A DNA stretch of 64,000 nt from positions 6,367,001 through 6,431,000 of the forward strand of contig NZ_CP028843.1 of assembly GCF_003058325.1 (NCBI RefSeq), written 5' to 3'. The translations under genes and the position numbers were made by a program. This DNA is from Methylobacterium currus (lineage in GTDB: Bacteria; Pseudomonadota; Alphaproteobacteria; Rhizobiales; Beijerinckiaceae). How positions within the stretch are numbered: position 1 is the stretch's first letter; the number at the start of each line of letters is the position of its first letter. The notes beneath the pieces were generated by a model. The model was given only the letters and a program-made list of their open reading frames with translations. It did not search any database and was not told the DNA's origin. Positions 55,154-63,438 of the stretch are shown here, piece by piece.

Positions 55154-56656
55154 ATGTCAGCACGCAGCGAAACCTTCCGGGGTGCCCCCGGGGCGAGCGA
55201 AGCGTTCGGCGGCGATCTCGACCTCGACGGCGATACCCTGCGCGAGGAGTGCGGCGTCTTCGGCATCTACGGCCATCCGGATGCCGCCGCGATCGTGGCG
55301 CTCGGCCTCCACGCCCTGCAGCATCGGGGCCAGGAGGCGGCCGGCATCGTGTCGTTCGACGGAAGGGTGTTCCATTCCGAGCGCCGCATGGGCCTCGTCG
55401 GCGACTCGTTCTCCGACCTCGCCACGATCGAGCGCCTGAAGGGCGAGACGGCGATCGGCCACGTCCGCTACTCGACCACCGGCGAGACGATCCTGCGCAA
55501 CGTGCAGCCGCTCTTCGCCGAGCTGGAGACCGGCGGCCTCTCGGTCGCCCATAACGGCAACCTGACCAACGGCCTCCTGCTGCGCCGCCAGCTCGTGCGC
55601 GACGGCGCGATCTGCCAGTCGACCTCCGACACGGAAGCGATCCTCCACCTCGTCGCCCGCTCGCGCCACGTGCGCATCGTCGACCGGGTGATGGACGCCT
55701 TGCGCCAGATCGAGGGCGCCTACGCCCTCGTGATGATGACGAACAAGAAGCTGATCGGCGCCCGCGATCCCCTCGGCATCCGCCCGCTGGTGCTGGGCGA
55801 GCTCGACGGCCGCTACATCCTGGCCTCCGAGACCTGCGCCCTCGACATCATCGGCGCCCGCTTCGTGCGCGACGTCGAGAACGGCGAGATGGTGGTGATC
55901 TCGGAAGAGGGCATCGAATCGATCCGCTTCGCCCGGGCGCAACCGCTCCGTCCCTGCATCTTCGAGTACATCTACTTCGCCCGTCCCGATTCGATCGTGA
56001 ACGGCAAGAACGTCTATACGGTGCGCAAGAATATCGGCCTCGAACTGGCGAAGGAATCGCCGGCGGAGGCCGACATCGTCATCCCGGTGCCGGATTCCGG
56101 CGTGCCGGCGGCGCTCGGCTACGCGCAGCAGACCGGGCTGCCCTACGAGCTCGGCATCATCCGCAACCACTATGTCGGCCGCACCTTCATCCAGCCGACC
56201 CAGTCGGTGCGCGAGCTCGGCGTGCGGATGAAGCACTCGGCCAACCGCGCCGCGGTCGAGGGCAAGCGCATCGTCCTCGTCGACGACAGCCTGGTGCGCG
56301 GCACCACCTCGGTGAAGATCGTCCGGATGATGCGCGAGGCCGGTGCCCGCGAGGTGCATTTCCGCATCGCCTCGCCGCCGATCACCCATCCCGACTTCTA
56401 CGGCATCGACACGCCGGAGAAGGAGAAGCTGCTCGCCGCGACCCACGACCTCGAGAGCATGCGCCAGTATATCGGCGCCGATTCCCTCGCCTTCCTGTCG
56501 ATCGCCGGGCTCTACCGGGCGATGGGCGAGGAGAGCCGCGACGCCGCCTGCCCGCAATACACCGATCACTGCTTCACCGGCGACTACCCGACGCCGCTGA
56601 CCGACCTCGCGGTCGCCTCGCCGCGCCGGATGGCGATCCTCGCCGAGGCCGATTGA
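55154..56656 (+). CDS. purF: Amidophosphoribosyltransferase
   Basis: 500 residues. First step of de novo purine synthesis: PRPP plus glutamine to phosphoribosylamine. A propeptide of 32 residues precedes the Ntn nucleophile Cys33 (REECGVFGIYGHPDA). The glutaminase domain includes LQHRGQEAAGIVSFDG and SVAHNGNLTNG; the phosphoribosyltransferase domain has the PRPP loop IVLVDDSLVRGTTSVKI. No purine riboswitch was recognised upstream. The stop overlaps the beginning of an upstream-extended SDR frame, so the SDR may be co-transcribed. Confidence 0.96.
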   Translation: MSARSETFRGAPGASEAFGGDLDLDGDTLREECGVFGIYGHPDAAAIVALGLHALQHRGQEAAGIVSFDGRVFHSERRMGLVGDSFSDLATIERLKGETAIGHVRYSTTGETILRNVQPLFAELETGGLSVAHNGNLTNGLLLRRQLVRDGAICQSTSDTEAILHLVARSRHVRIVDRVMDALRQIEGAYALVMMTNKKLIGARDPLGIRPLVLGELDGRYILASETCALDIIGARFVRDVENGEMVVISEEGIESIRFARAQPLRPCIFEYIYFARPDSIVNGKNVYTVRKNIGLELAKESPAEADIVIPVPDSGVPAALGYAQQTGLPYELGIIRNHYVGRTFIQPTQSVRELGVRMKHSANRAAVEGKRIVLVDDSLVRGTTSVKIVRMMREAGAREVHFRIASPPITHPDFYGIDTPEKEKLLAATHDLESMRQYIGADSLAFLSIAGLYRAMGEESRDAACPQYTDHCFTGDYPTPLTDLAVASPRRMAILAEAD

Positions 56657-56676
56657 ACCCGAAGCAGACCGAGCGC

Positions 56677-57447
56677 ATGTCCGATAGCCCTCCCTCCCCG
56701 CCCCTCTCCCACAAGCCTCTCGCGGACCGCATCGCGGTCGTCACCGGGGCCTCGCGCGGCATCGGCCGCGCGGCCTCCCTGGCGCTCGCCGCGGCCGGCG
56801 CCCACGTGATCGCGGTCGCCCGCACACAGGGCGCGCTCGAGGACCTCGACGATGCCGTGCGGGCGTCGGGCGGCTCCGCCACCCTCGTCCCCCTCGACCT
56901 GTGCGACTACGACGCCATCGACCGCCTCGGCGCCGCCATCCACGAACGCTGGGGCCGGCTCGACGTGCTCGTCGGCAATGCCGGCGTGCTCGGCAAGCTG
57001 ATGCCGCTCGGCCATGTCGACCCGAAGGTCTGGGCCAGCGTGATGGACGTCAACGTCACGGCGAACTGGCGCCTGATCCGCTCCCTCGACCCGCTGCTGC
57101 GGCGCTCGGATGCGGGGCGGGCGGTGTTCGTCACCTCGGGCGCGGCCTCGTCGTGCCGGGCCTATTGGGGACCCTACGCGGTGTCGAAGGCGGCGCTGGA
57201 AGCGCTGGTGCGCACCTACGCGGCCGAGACCGCCTCGACGCCGGTGCGCGCGATGCTGCTCAATCCCGGGCCGTTGCGCACCGCGATGCGCAAGGCCGCG
57301 ATGCCGGGCGAGGACCCGGAGACCCTGCGCACGCCCGAGGATCTGGCGCCCCACATCCTGCGCCTGGTGAGCCCGGACTGGACCGAGAGCGGGACGATCT
57401 ACGACTTCCCGACCGGGCGCGTACTGACGCCGCAGAAGCCGGCCTGA
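56677..57447 (+). CDS. SDR family NAD(P)-dependent oxidoreductase
   Basis: 256 residues. The cofactor motif is VVTGASRGIGRAASLALAAA, then NAGVLG, catalytic Ser in VTSGAASS and the YxxxK motif YAVSK. This gene regularly follows purF in Methylobacterium and relatives, and its biochemical role is unknown. ATG 56677 is 20 bp after the purF stop; a TTG at 56653 would overlap purF. A very strong hairpin follows at 57524. Confidence 0.9.
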   Translation: MSDSPPSPPLSHKPLADRIAVVTGASRGIGRAASLALAAAGAHVIAVARTQGALEDLDDAVRASGGSATLVPLDLCDYDAIDRLGAAIHERWGRLDVLVGNAGVLGKLMPLGHVDPKVWASVMDVNVTANWRLIRSLDPLLRRSDAGRAVFVTSGAASSCRAYWGPYAVSKAALEALVRTYAAETASTPVRAMLLNPGPLRTAMRKAAMPGEDPETLRTPEDLAPHILRLVSPDWTESGTIYDFPTGRVLTPQKPA

Positions 57448-57864
57448 GCAGGCAAGGCCGCGCGCTGTTCTTCCGCGGCCCCGATCCTGCGGCGGGGCGG
57501 CTCGGACAGAACGTTCGACGATCGGGCGCGGGCCCACCGCCCTCCCTCGCGGGAGAGCGGTGGGCCCGCGCCCTTCATGTTCCTGGCCAGCCCCGCGCCT
57601 GGGGCGAGGGTTGGGGCATGCCCGGCCGGCGATTCCCGCCACGAAACATAGGTATTTTGTCCTAATTCGACACGGCAAGCTCACTTTGAGCCCTAAATGC
57701 TCATTGAACCAATAGAGTTCGGGACGTGTCCGACAAACACCGTTTTCGCTGCGGCGGCAGGCTGATTTAACACCGCCTTAGGACCCTCCCGCTCAACAAG
57801 AACGCAAGGGAACCTCATCACACTGGGCCTTGCCGGGGCCCGGCCGCAAACGGGACGGCCAGCC
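57448..57864. other. 417-bp intergenic region with a long hairpin
   Basis: The left half holds the 17-bp-stem hairpin at 57524-57573. The right half (57650-57780) is relatively AT-rich and probably contains the promoter of the GGDEF-EAL gene. No small ORF is convincing. Confidence 0.5.
57524..57573 (+). terminator. Very stable hairpin downstream of the SDR gene
   Basis: GGGCGCGGGCCCACCGC (57524-57540) is the exact complement of 57557-57573, a 17-bp stem. The 16-nt loop can itself pair CTCCC with GGGAG. TT follows two bases of A/C later but there is no real U-tract. Likely a terminator or mRNA 3' stabiliser for purF-SDR. Confidence 0.65.
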
Positions 57865-60024
57865 GTGACTGCAAGCATCGACGTCATGTACCGGCTGCTC
57901 GTCCAGGGCGTGACCGATCACGCGATCTTCATGCTCGATCCGCATGGGATCGTCGTGAACTGGAACACGGGGGCGGAGCGGGCCAAGCAGTTCACCGGCG
58001 ACGAGATGGTGGGTCGGCACTTCTCCTGCCTGTACAGGCCGGAGGACCGGGCGGCGGGGCTGCCGGAGGCCGGCCTGCGCCAGGCCCGCGAATCCGGCCG
58101 CTTCCAGACCGAAGGCTGGCGCATCCGCCGCGACGGCACCGCGTTCTGGGCGGACGTCGTCATCGACGCGATCCGCGACGAGGGTGGCGGCCTCGTCGGC
58201 TTCGCCAAGGTCACCCGCGACCGCAGCGACCGGCGGATGCAGGAGCTGCAGCTTCTGGAAGCCAAGGAGACCGCCGAGCGCCACCGCGACGCACTGGCCG
58301 CGACCTCGACCTTCCTCGACAGCGTGGTCGCAACCATGCCGTCGATCGTCGTGGTGCAGGACGCCGGCACCGGGCTGATCCGGCTCGCCAACCGGCAGGC
58401 GGAATTGCTGCTCTGCGGCTGCGCCGGCGAGCTGGTCGGCCGGCCGGCAGGCGCGGTCCTGCCGGACGCTCTCGCGGCGCTCCTGAGGACCGCTCTCGCG
58501 GCGGCCGGAATGCCGGCCGCGGCGGCCGGAACGCCAGCCGCGGCGGCCGGAACGCCGGCCGCCCTCACCTGCGAGGCGCCGGTCCCGACCGCCTGGGGCT
58601 CGCGCAGGCTCCGGATGCGCGCCCTGGCGATCGGCGGGCGAGGCGAGGCGCCGCTCCACGGCCTGCTCATCGCCGAGGACATCAGCGAGGAGCACGCCGC
58701 GAGCGTGCGGATCCACCACCTCGCCCATTACGACGGGCTGACCGGCCTTCCCAACCGCGCGCTCTTCCGGCAGCGGCTCGGCGCGGCCCTGGCCGCCACG
58801 CCCTCCGACGCCGCGGCGGGGACCTGCACGGCGGTGCTGCGCCTCGACCTCGACGACCTCAAGCGCATCAACGACACCCTCGGCCAGCCGGTCGGCGACC
58901 AGCTGCTCTGCGCGCTCGCCGGACGCCTCCGGGACGCTCTGCGCCCGGGCGACACCCTGGCGCGCCTCGGCGGCGGCGAGTTCGCGGCCGTCGCTCCCCA
59001 CCTCGCGACGGAGGCGGAGGCGGAGGCCCTGGCCGACCGGCTGATCGAGGCGGCCGGCGCGCCGGTCGAGATCGAGGGCCACCGCATCGAGACCGGCCTC
59101 AGCATCGGCATCGCCCTCGCGCCGATCGACGCCGACAGCGCCGACGCGCTCCTGCGCTGCGGCGACCTCGCGCTCTCCGAGGGAAAGCGCGCGGGGCGGG
59201 GCCGGCCCCAGCGCTTCCACGGCACGTTCGCGGCCTCGGCCCGCTACCGACGGCTGATCGAGACCGACCTGCGCGGGGCGGTCGCCCGGCGCGAACTCGG
59301 CCTGCATTACCAGCCGATCGTGCGGGCGGAGGACGGGGAGACCATCGGCTACGAGGCGCTGCTGCGCTGGCAGCATCCGGTGCATGGCCCGATCCCGCCG
59401 CTCGACTTCATCCCGATCGCCGAGGAGACCGGGCTGATCCACGAGATCGGCGCCTTCGTGCTGCACGAGGCCTGCCGGGAGGCGAGCCGCTGGACGAGCG
59501 GCCGCCGCGTCGCCGTCAACCTGTCGCCGGTGCAGTTCCGCAGCCCGGCGCTCGCCGCCCGGGTGGCCTCGGCGCTCGCCGCCTCCGGCCTGCCCGCCGG
59601 CCGGCTCGAGCTGGAGATCACCGAGTCGGTTTTGCTCGACGCCTCGTCGAACAACCTCGCGCTCCTGGAGCAGATGAAGCAGCTCGGCGTCCGGATCGCC
59701 CTCGACGATTTCGGCACCGGCTATTCCAGCTTGAGCTACCTGTGCGCGTTCCGGTTCGACAAGATCAAGATCGACCGGTCCTTCGTGCGCGAGATCTGCG
59801 ACAGCCGCGAGGCCCTGGCGGTGGTGCGGGCGATCGCCGGGCTCAGCCGCAGCCTCGGCATCGCCACCACGGCGGAGGGCGTCGAGACCCCCGAGCAGGC
59901 CGCCTGCCTGCGCCGCGAGGGCTGCACCCAGCTCCAGGGCTATCTCTACGGCCGGCCGATGCCCGCGAAGGCCCTGCCGGAGCGCCGGGCGGCGCAGGGG
60001 GCGGTCCTGTCGACCGGATCGTGA
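57865..60024 (+). CDS. PAS-GGDEF-EAL cyclic-di-GMP protein with degenerate GGDEF motif
   Basis: 719 residues. Two PAS-type sensor regions (about 8-125 and 145-280) are followed by GGDEF (about 290-445) and EAL (about 460-705). The GGDEF active-site motif is GGGEF (residues 369-373, RLGGGEFAAV), so the catalytic Asp/Glu position is Gly and cyclase activity is doubtful; GTP binding might remain. The EAL part keeps EALLRWQHP, NLSPVQF, ELEITES, DDFGTGYSS, KIDRSF and EGVET, consistent with active cyclic-di-GMP phosphodiesterase. The PAS-GGDEF linker has a 21-bp triple repeat. No membrane segment is seen. The start is GTG 57865; ATG 57886 is possible. Confidence 0.92.
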   Translation: MTASIDVMYRLLVQGVTDHAIFMLDPHGIVVNWNTGAERAKQFTGDEMVGRHFSCLYRPEDRAAGLPEAGLRQARESGRFQTEGWRIRRDGTAFWADVVIDAIRDEGGGLVGFAKVTRDRSDRRMQELQLLEAKETAERHRDALAATSTFLDSVVATMPSIVVVQDAGTGLIRLANRQAELLLCGCAGELVGRPAGAVLPDALAALLRTALAAAGMPAAAAGTPAAAAGTPAALTCEAPVPTAWGSRRLRMRALAIGGRGEAPLHGLLIAEDISEEHAASVRIHHLAHYDGLTGLPNRALFRQRLGAALAATPSDAAAGTCTAVLRLDLDDLKRINDTLGQPVGDQLLCALAGRLRDALRPGDTLARLGGGEFAAVAPHLATEAEAEALADRLIEAAGAPVEIEGHRIETGLSIGIALAPIDADSADALLRCGDLALSEGKRAGRGRPQRFHGTFAASARYRRLIETDLRGAVARRELGLHYQPIVRAEDGETIGYEALLRWQHPVHGPIPPLDFIPIAEETGLIHEIGAFVLHEACREASRWTSGRRVAVNLSPVQFRSPALAARVASALAASGLPAGRLELEITESVLLDASSNNLALLEQMKQLGVRIALDDFGTGYSSLSYLCAFRFDKIKIDRSFVREICDSREALAVVRAIAGLSRSLGIATTAEGVETPEQAACLRREGCTQLQGYLYGRPMPAKALPERRAAQGAVLSTGS
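58498..58560. repeat. Three 21-bp tandem repeats in the GGDEF-EAL gene
   Basis: Unit GCGGCGGCCGGAACGCCGGC plus C, three copies with two substitutions, encoding AAAGMPA, AAAGTPA and AAAGTPA in the linker before the GGDEF domain. Confidence 0.85.
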
Positions 60025-60117
60025 GCCCCCGCCCTTCGGCCGGCTGGCCCTCGGCCCGGCGGGCGGGCTATCAGTCGATCGAGGCCCGCCGGGCCCGGAC
60101 CGGGAGAGAATGCGCCG

Positions 60118-60522
60118 ATGATCGACGTGCGGGCGATGTGCGCCATCGGGCAGCGGGGCCAGCTCGGCCTCCACGGGCGGCTGCCCTGGGAGGGCAACAC
60201 CGACCCGCTCTACGTCGAGGACGTGACGCGCTTCTTCGCCGTGACGCAGGGCCACGTGCTGATCGCCGGGCCGAAGACCATCGAGGCGGTGCCGGACTTC
60301 GCCTACCAGGACCGCACCATCGCCATCATCCGCTCGCACGAGGACCCGCGGGCGGTGCTGGCGCGCTACCCCGGCCGGCGCATCTATGTCGGGGGCGGCA
60401 TTGCGGTCTGGAACGTCTACGCGCCCTTCATCCAGCAATGGGACATCACCCGCCTGCCCTATGACGGCGAGGCGGACCGCTGGTTCGATCCGGCCTGGCT
60501 GGTGGGGCGGGGGCGGGATTGA
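60118..60522 (+). CDS. Dihydrofolate reductase family protein (short)
   Basis: 134 residues, shorter than the usual 160. The N-terminus VRAMCAIGQRGQLGLHGRLP-WEGN resembles DHFR strand A and the flexible loop, and the C-terminal region has RRIYVGGGIAVWNVY, the glycine-rich cofactor-binding strand. HVLIAGPKTIEAVP stands for the usual hxhGRxTxxxlP segment. The catalytic acidic residue of FolA is not obvious. It could be a folate enzyme variant or a related NADPH reductase. Confidence 0.75.
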   Translation: MIDVRAMCAIGQRGQLGLHGRLPWEGNTDPLYVEDVTRFFAVTQGHVLIAGPKTIEAVPDFAYQDRTIAIIRSHEDPRAVLARYPGRRIYVGGGIAVWNVYAPFIQQWDITRLPYDGEADRWFDPAWLVGRGRD

Positions 60523-60567
60523 AAGCCCGGACCTCCCGCGGGATCCACCGTCCGGCCCCGAGCGTAA

Positions 60568-61056
60568 TCACGGTACGAAGGCAGCCACGTCGCCGCGGGT
60601 GCGCAGATGCGCCTTCTCGCCCGCGAACCCGCGATAGAGCCGCTCGTGGCCCGTGAACGATGACGACGTGGTCCGGGTCCAATAGTCCTGCGCCCAGGCC
60701 AGCAGATCGTTCTGATCGGTCACGGTCATGCCGCGCCGCAGGCCTCGCGCGAGCAGGCCGGCCCGGCAGGCGTCCCACGGGATGTCGAGCCAGATAAGCC
60801 GGGTCGCCCGCACCAGGGCGACCTCGGCGAGCCAGCCGTAGACCCCCTCGACGATCTACGCATCGGTCGCCGCGATCTCGGCGACGCGGGCCCTGGCATC
60901 GGCCTCGTCGCGCTTGCGTCCGTCGGGCTGCCAGTGAACGCGATCGAGGTCGTAGATCGGCCGATGCAGGATCTGCCCCAGGCGCTCGGCCAGCGTGCTT
61001 TTGCCCGAACCGCTGTTGCCGACGATGACCCAACGGATGGAGCGAGGCGGAGACAT
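60568..61056 (-). pseudogene. P-loop nucleotide-kinase-like gene interrupted by an amber codon
   Basis: One continuous frame of about 162 codons with a TAG at 60856-60858. Before it: RWVIVGNSGSGKSTLAERLG (Walker A), LHRPIYDLDRVHWQPDGRKR, typical of the adenylate-kinase-like/FlaR-type proteins. After it: IVEGVYGWLAEVALVRATRL, WLDIPWDACRAGLLARG and the C-terminus. Relatives usually have Trp before the IVEGVYGW motif (TGG), so TGG to TAG is the simplest event. ATG 61056 follows TAAGGGG closely. Downstream translation could restart from internal codons, but the ATP site would be lost. Confidence 0.8.
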
Positions 61057-61157
61057 CCCCTTACTCTCGCATTGCCACGGCCCGGTTTCCACACTGGGCG
61101 GTCCCCCGCGAGATGGAGCCGATCGGGTGTCGGCCCGAGTTCCCGCGCGGGCGACAC

Positions 61158-62024
61158 TCAGCGCGCTCCGGCTCCGAGGCCGGCCGCGAACTCGCGGTAG
61201 GCGTGCAACGGGCGCCCGAGCATCGCGGTCAGGCGCTCGCGGTCGCCCGCCTCCGGGATCATCCCGTCGGTCTGGAAGCGCTCGCTCATCAGGCGCATGT
61301 CGAAGGCCATCCAGGGCGGCATGACGCTCCGCAGGTTCTGCTCGAACCCGGCCGTGTCGTCGCCCCCATAGGTGACCGGGCGGCCCAGCACCTCCGACCA
61401 GATGGCCGCGACGGCCGGCCCGGTCAGCGTCTCGGGCCCGACGAGGTTGAGGCGCGTGAGAGGTCCCGCGGTCCCTTCGCGCCGGATCAGCTCCAGGGCC
61501 GCGACCGCGCCGATGTCGCGCGCATCGACCATCGCCAGCCCCTTGTGTCCGAGCGGCATCGGGTAGACGCCGTGCTGGCGCACCACGTCGACGACGGTGC
61601 GGTCGTTGTCGATGAAGTAGGCCGGGCGCAGGATGGTCGCCTCGAACCCCATCGCCTCGATCATCCGCTCGACGCCGAACTTGCCGGCGAAGTGCGGCAC
61701 GTTCACGTAGAGTTCGCTGTGGATCACCGACAGGTAGACCACCCGCCGGATTCCCGCCTCGCGGGCGAGGTTGAGGGCGACCAAGGCCTGCGTGAATTCG
61801 TCGGGCACCACCGCGTTGAGCAGGAACAAGGTGGAGACGCCCGAGAGCGCGCCGCGCATCGCGTCGATGTCGAGGAGGTCGCCCTTTGCGACCGCGACGC
61901 CCGCCGGAAGGTCCGCCTTGGCGGGATCACGGACGAGGGCGCGGATGTCGGCGCCGGCCTTCGCGAGGTGCTGGACCACGTGGCGGCCGATCGTGCCGGT
62001 GGCGCCGGTGACCAGGATCGTCAT
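61158..62024 (-). CDS. NmrA-like NAD(P)-binding protein
   Basis: 288 residues, atypical SDR of the NmrA/HSCARG or quinone-oxidoreductase type. Cofactor motif TILVTGATGTIGRHVVQHLA, then ALVRDPAKA, RVVYLSVIHSELY in the position of the catalytic strand, and ATILRPAYFIDND. It probably binds NADPH as a reductase or redox sensor. It is divergent from a LysR gene with a dyad operator between them, so the LysR protein probably controls it. Confidence 0.88.
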   Translation of the reverse strand: MTILVTGATGTIGRHVVQHLAKAGADIRALVRDPAKADLPAGVAVAKGDLLDIDAMRGALSGVSTLFLLNAVVPDEFTQALVALNLAREAGIRRVVYLSVIHSELYVNVPHFAGKFGVERMIEAMGFEATILRPAYFIDNDRTVVDVVRQHGVYPMPLGHKGLAMVDARDIGAVAALELIRREGTAGPLTRLNLVGPETLTGPAVAAIWSEVLGRPVTYGGDDTAGFEQNLRSVMPPWMAFDMRLMSERFQTDGMIPEAGDRERLTAMLGRPLHAYREFAAGLGAGAR

Positions 62025-62089
62025 GGGATTGCTCCGGGTTCGTCGTTGAACACATCCACAAGATGAGCGATCCAGGATCGAGCCGATAG

Positions 62090-62106
62090 GCGTCCAATCT
62101 GGACGC
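62090..62106. promoter_or_regulatory. LysR-type dyad operator between nmrA-like and lysR genes
   Basis: GCGTCCAATCTGGACGC is a perfect dyad, GCGTCC-N5-GGACGC, containing a T-N11-A-like spacing. It lies 66 bp from the NmrA-like start and 22 bp from the LysR start, the expected position for autoregulation and divergent activation. Confidence 0.65.
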
Positions 62107-62127
62107 ACCGTCTCGTGAGTGGAACGG

Positions 62128-63009
62128 ATGGACCTGCTCGCCCTCGCCGACTTCACCCTGGTTGCCCGCCATGGCGGGTTCGGGCGCGCCGCCCGCGCGA
62201 CGGGCCGGCCGAAGGCGACCCTGTCGCGCCGGGTTGCGGAGCTGGAGGCCAGCCTGGCCTTGCGCCTGTTCGAGCGCGGCGCGCGGATGCTGACGCTGAC
62301 CGAGGAGGGACGGGCGCTCCACGAGCGGGCCGGCGCGCTGCTGGCCGAGCTCGACGAGACCGCGGCGGCGATCGCCGCGGGCGGGGCCAGCGCCCGCGGC
62401 CGGCTGCGGATCAGCGCGCCGCTGCTCTTCTCGCAGATCGCCATGGGCAAGGTCGCGGCGGGCTTCGCGCTGAAATACCCGGAGGTGCGCCTCGCGGTGA
62501 CGACGGAGGACCGGGCCGTCGACATGGTCGAGGAGGGCTACGACCTGGTGATCCGGGTCAACCCGGACCCGGACGAGGCCCTGGTCGGGCGGGTCTTCCT
62601 GCGCGACCGGATGGTGGTCGTGGCGGGCCCAGGCCTCGCCCGCCCGGCGGAGGGGGGATGCGTTCCGGCGGTGGTGCGGAATGTGGAGGACCGGGCGGTC
62701 TGGGCCCTGATGGACGGAGCGAGCCTCGCCGTCGCACCGGTGCTGGCCCTGTCCTCCCTCGTGATGATCCGCGATGCGGTCCGCACCGGCATCGGCGCCG
62801 CGCGCCTGCCGGTCTCCCTGGTCGCCCACGACCTTGCCGCCGGCCGGCTGGTCTCCTGGGGCGACGTGGCGGGGTCGCAGATCGCCCTGTGGGCACTCCA
62901 CCCGTCCCAGCGGCTCCTCAGCGCCCGCGTCTCCGCCTTCCTGGAGCACCTGCGCGAGACGTTCCCGACCGGCGAGCCGGAGGAGCTGGCGGCCTACATG
63001 GCCGGGTGA
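62128..63009 (+). CDS. LysR family transcriptional regulator
   Basis: 293 residues. The HTH reads LALADFTLVARHGGFGRAAR-ATGRPKATLSRRVAELE, followed by LALRLFERGARMLTLTEEG. The CrgA-like effector domain (GRLRISAPLLFSQIAMGKVA, GYDLVIRVNPDPDEALVGR) belongs to the branch that often controls divergent reductases. It is divergent from the NmrA-like gene. ATG 62128 is preferred; GTG 62119 would add three residues. Confidence 0.92.
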   Translation: MDLLALADFTLVARHGGFGRAARATGRPKATLSRRVAELEASLALRLFERGARMLTLTEEGRALHERAGALLAELDETAAAIAAGGASARGRLRISAPLLFSQIAMGKVAAGFALKYPEVRLAVTTEDRAVDMVEEGYDLVIRVNPDPDEALVGRVFLRDRMVVVAGPGLARPAEGGCVPAVVRNVEDRAVWALMDGASLAVAPVLALSSLVMIRDAVRTGIGAARLPVSLVAHDLAAGRLVSWGDVAGSQIALWALHPSQRLLSARVSAFLEHLRETFPTGEPEELAAYMAG

Positions 63010-63221
63010 GGCGAGGCCCTGACATCTCCTGGAACGAGAAGGAATCCGGCGCCGACCCGGACGCCGGCCCCTCCCCGGACATCCCCGCGGCCAGCGTTCC
63101 AGCCGGCAAAGCTCTCTCAAGCCTGCGAGATTCGATCTGCCGCTCGGTCATTGGCGGTCGCCAAGGACCGCCGAAAGCGGTAGGCTCGTCCGCAATCAGT
63201 CAAAACGGGGGTGTTTCGGCG

Positions 63222-63392
63222 ATGAGCGAATCCACCGATCGGTTCAAGCGCGCGCCCAAGCGCAAGACCGCGCAGGCGCGTACCCTCACGGTGTCGCCGG
63301 AGGCCAAGGCGGCCTACGAGAAGCTGATCCGCGAGAAGGAAGAGCGCGAGGCCTACGCCCGCAACCTCCCCGCCGACCAGAAGCCGCGCTGA
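63222..63392 (+). CDS. Conserved small basic protein, 56 residues
   Basis: Highly charged, helical peptide: RFKRAPKRKTAQARTLTVSP and KAAYEKLIREKEEREAYARN. No domain is recognised. The codon usage and the compact length look genuine, and the pattern resembles small uncharacterised Methylobacterium proteins found beside der, though this was not verified. The region before it (63120-63200) is somewhat AT-rich and may hold its promoter. It is convergent with der. Confidence 0.65.
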   Translation: MSESTDRFKRAPKRKTAQARTLTVSPEAKAAYEKLIREKEEREAYARNLPADQKPR

Positions 63393-63438
63393 GCGCCGCC
63401 CGAGCCCTCCTCGCTCGCCCTTGCCGGCTCGCCCTTGC

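Noticed and set aside
57793..60438. 881-residue open frame on the minus strand across the GGDEF-EAL gene
   Set aside because: It is the antisense of clear PAS-GGDEF-EAL coding sequence; its translation is Arg/Gly/Asp-rich without domains, typical of high-GC shadows.
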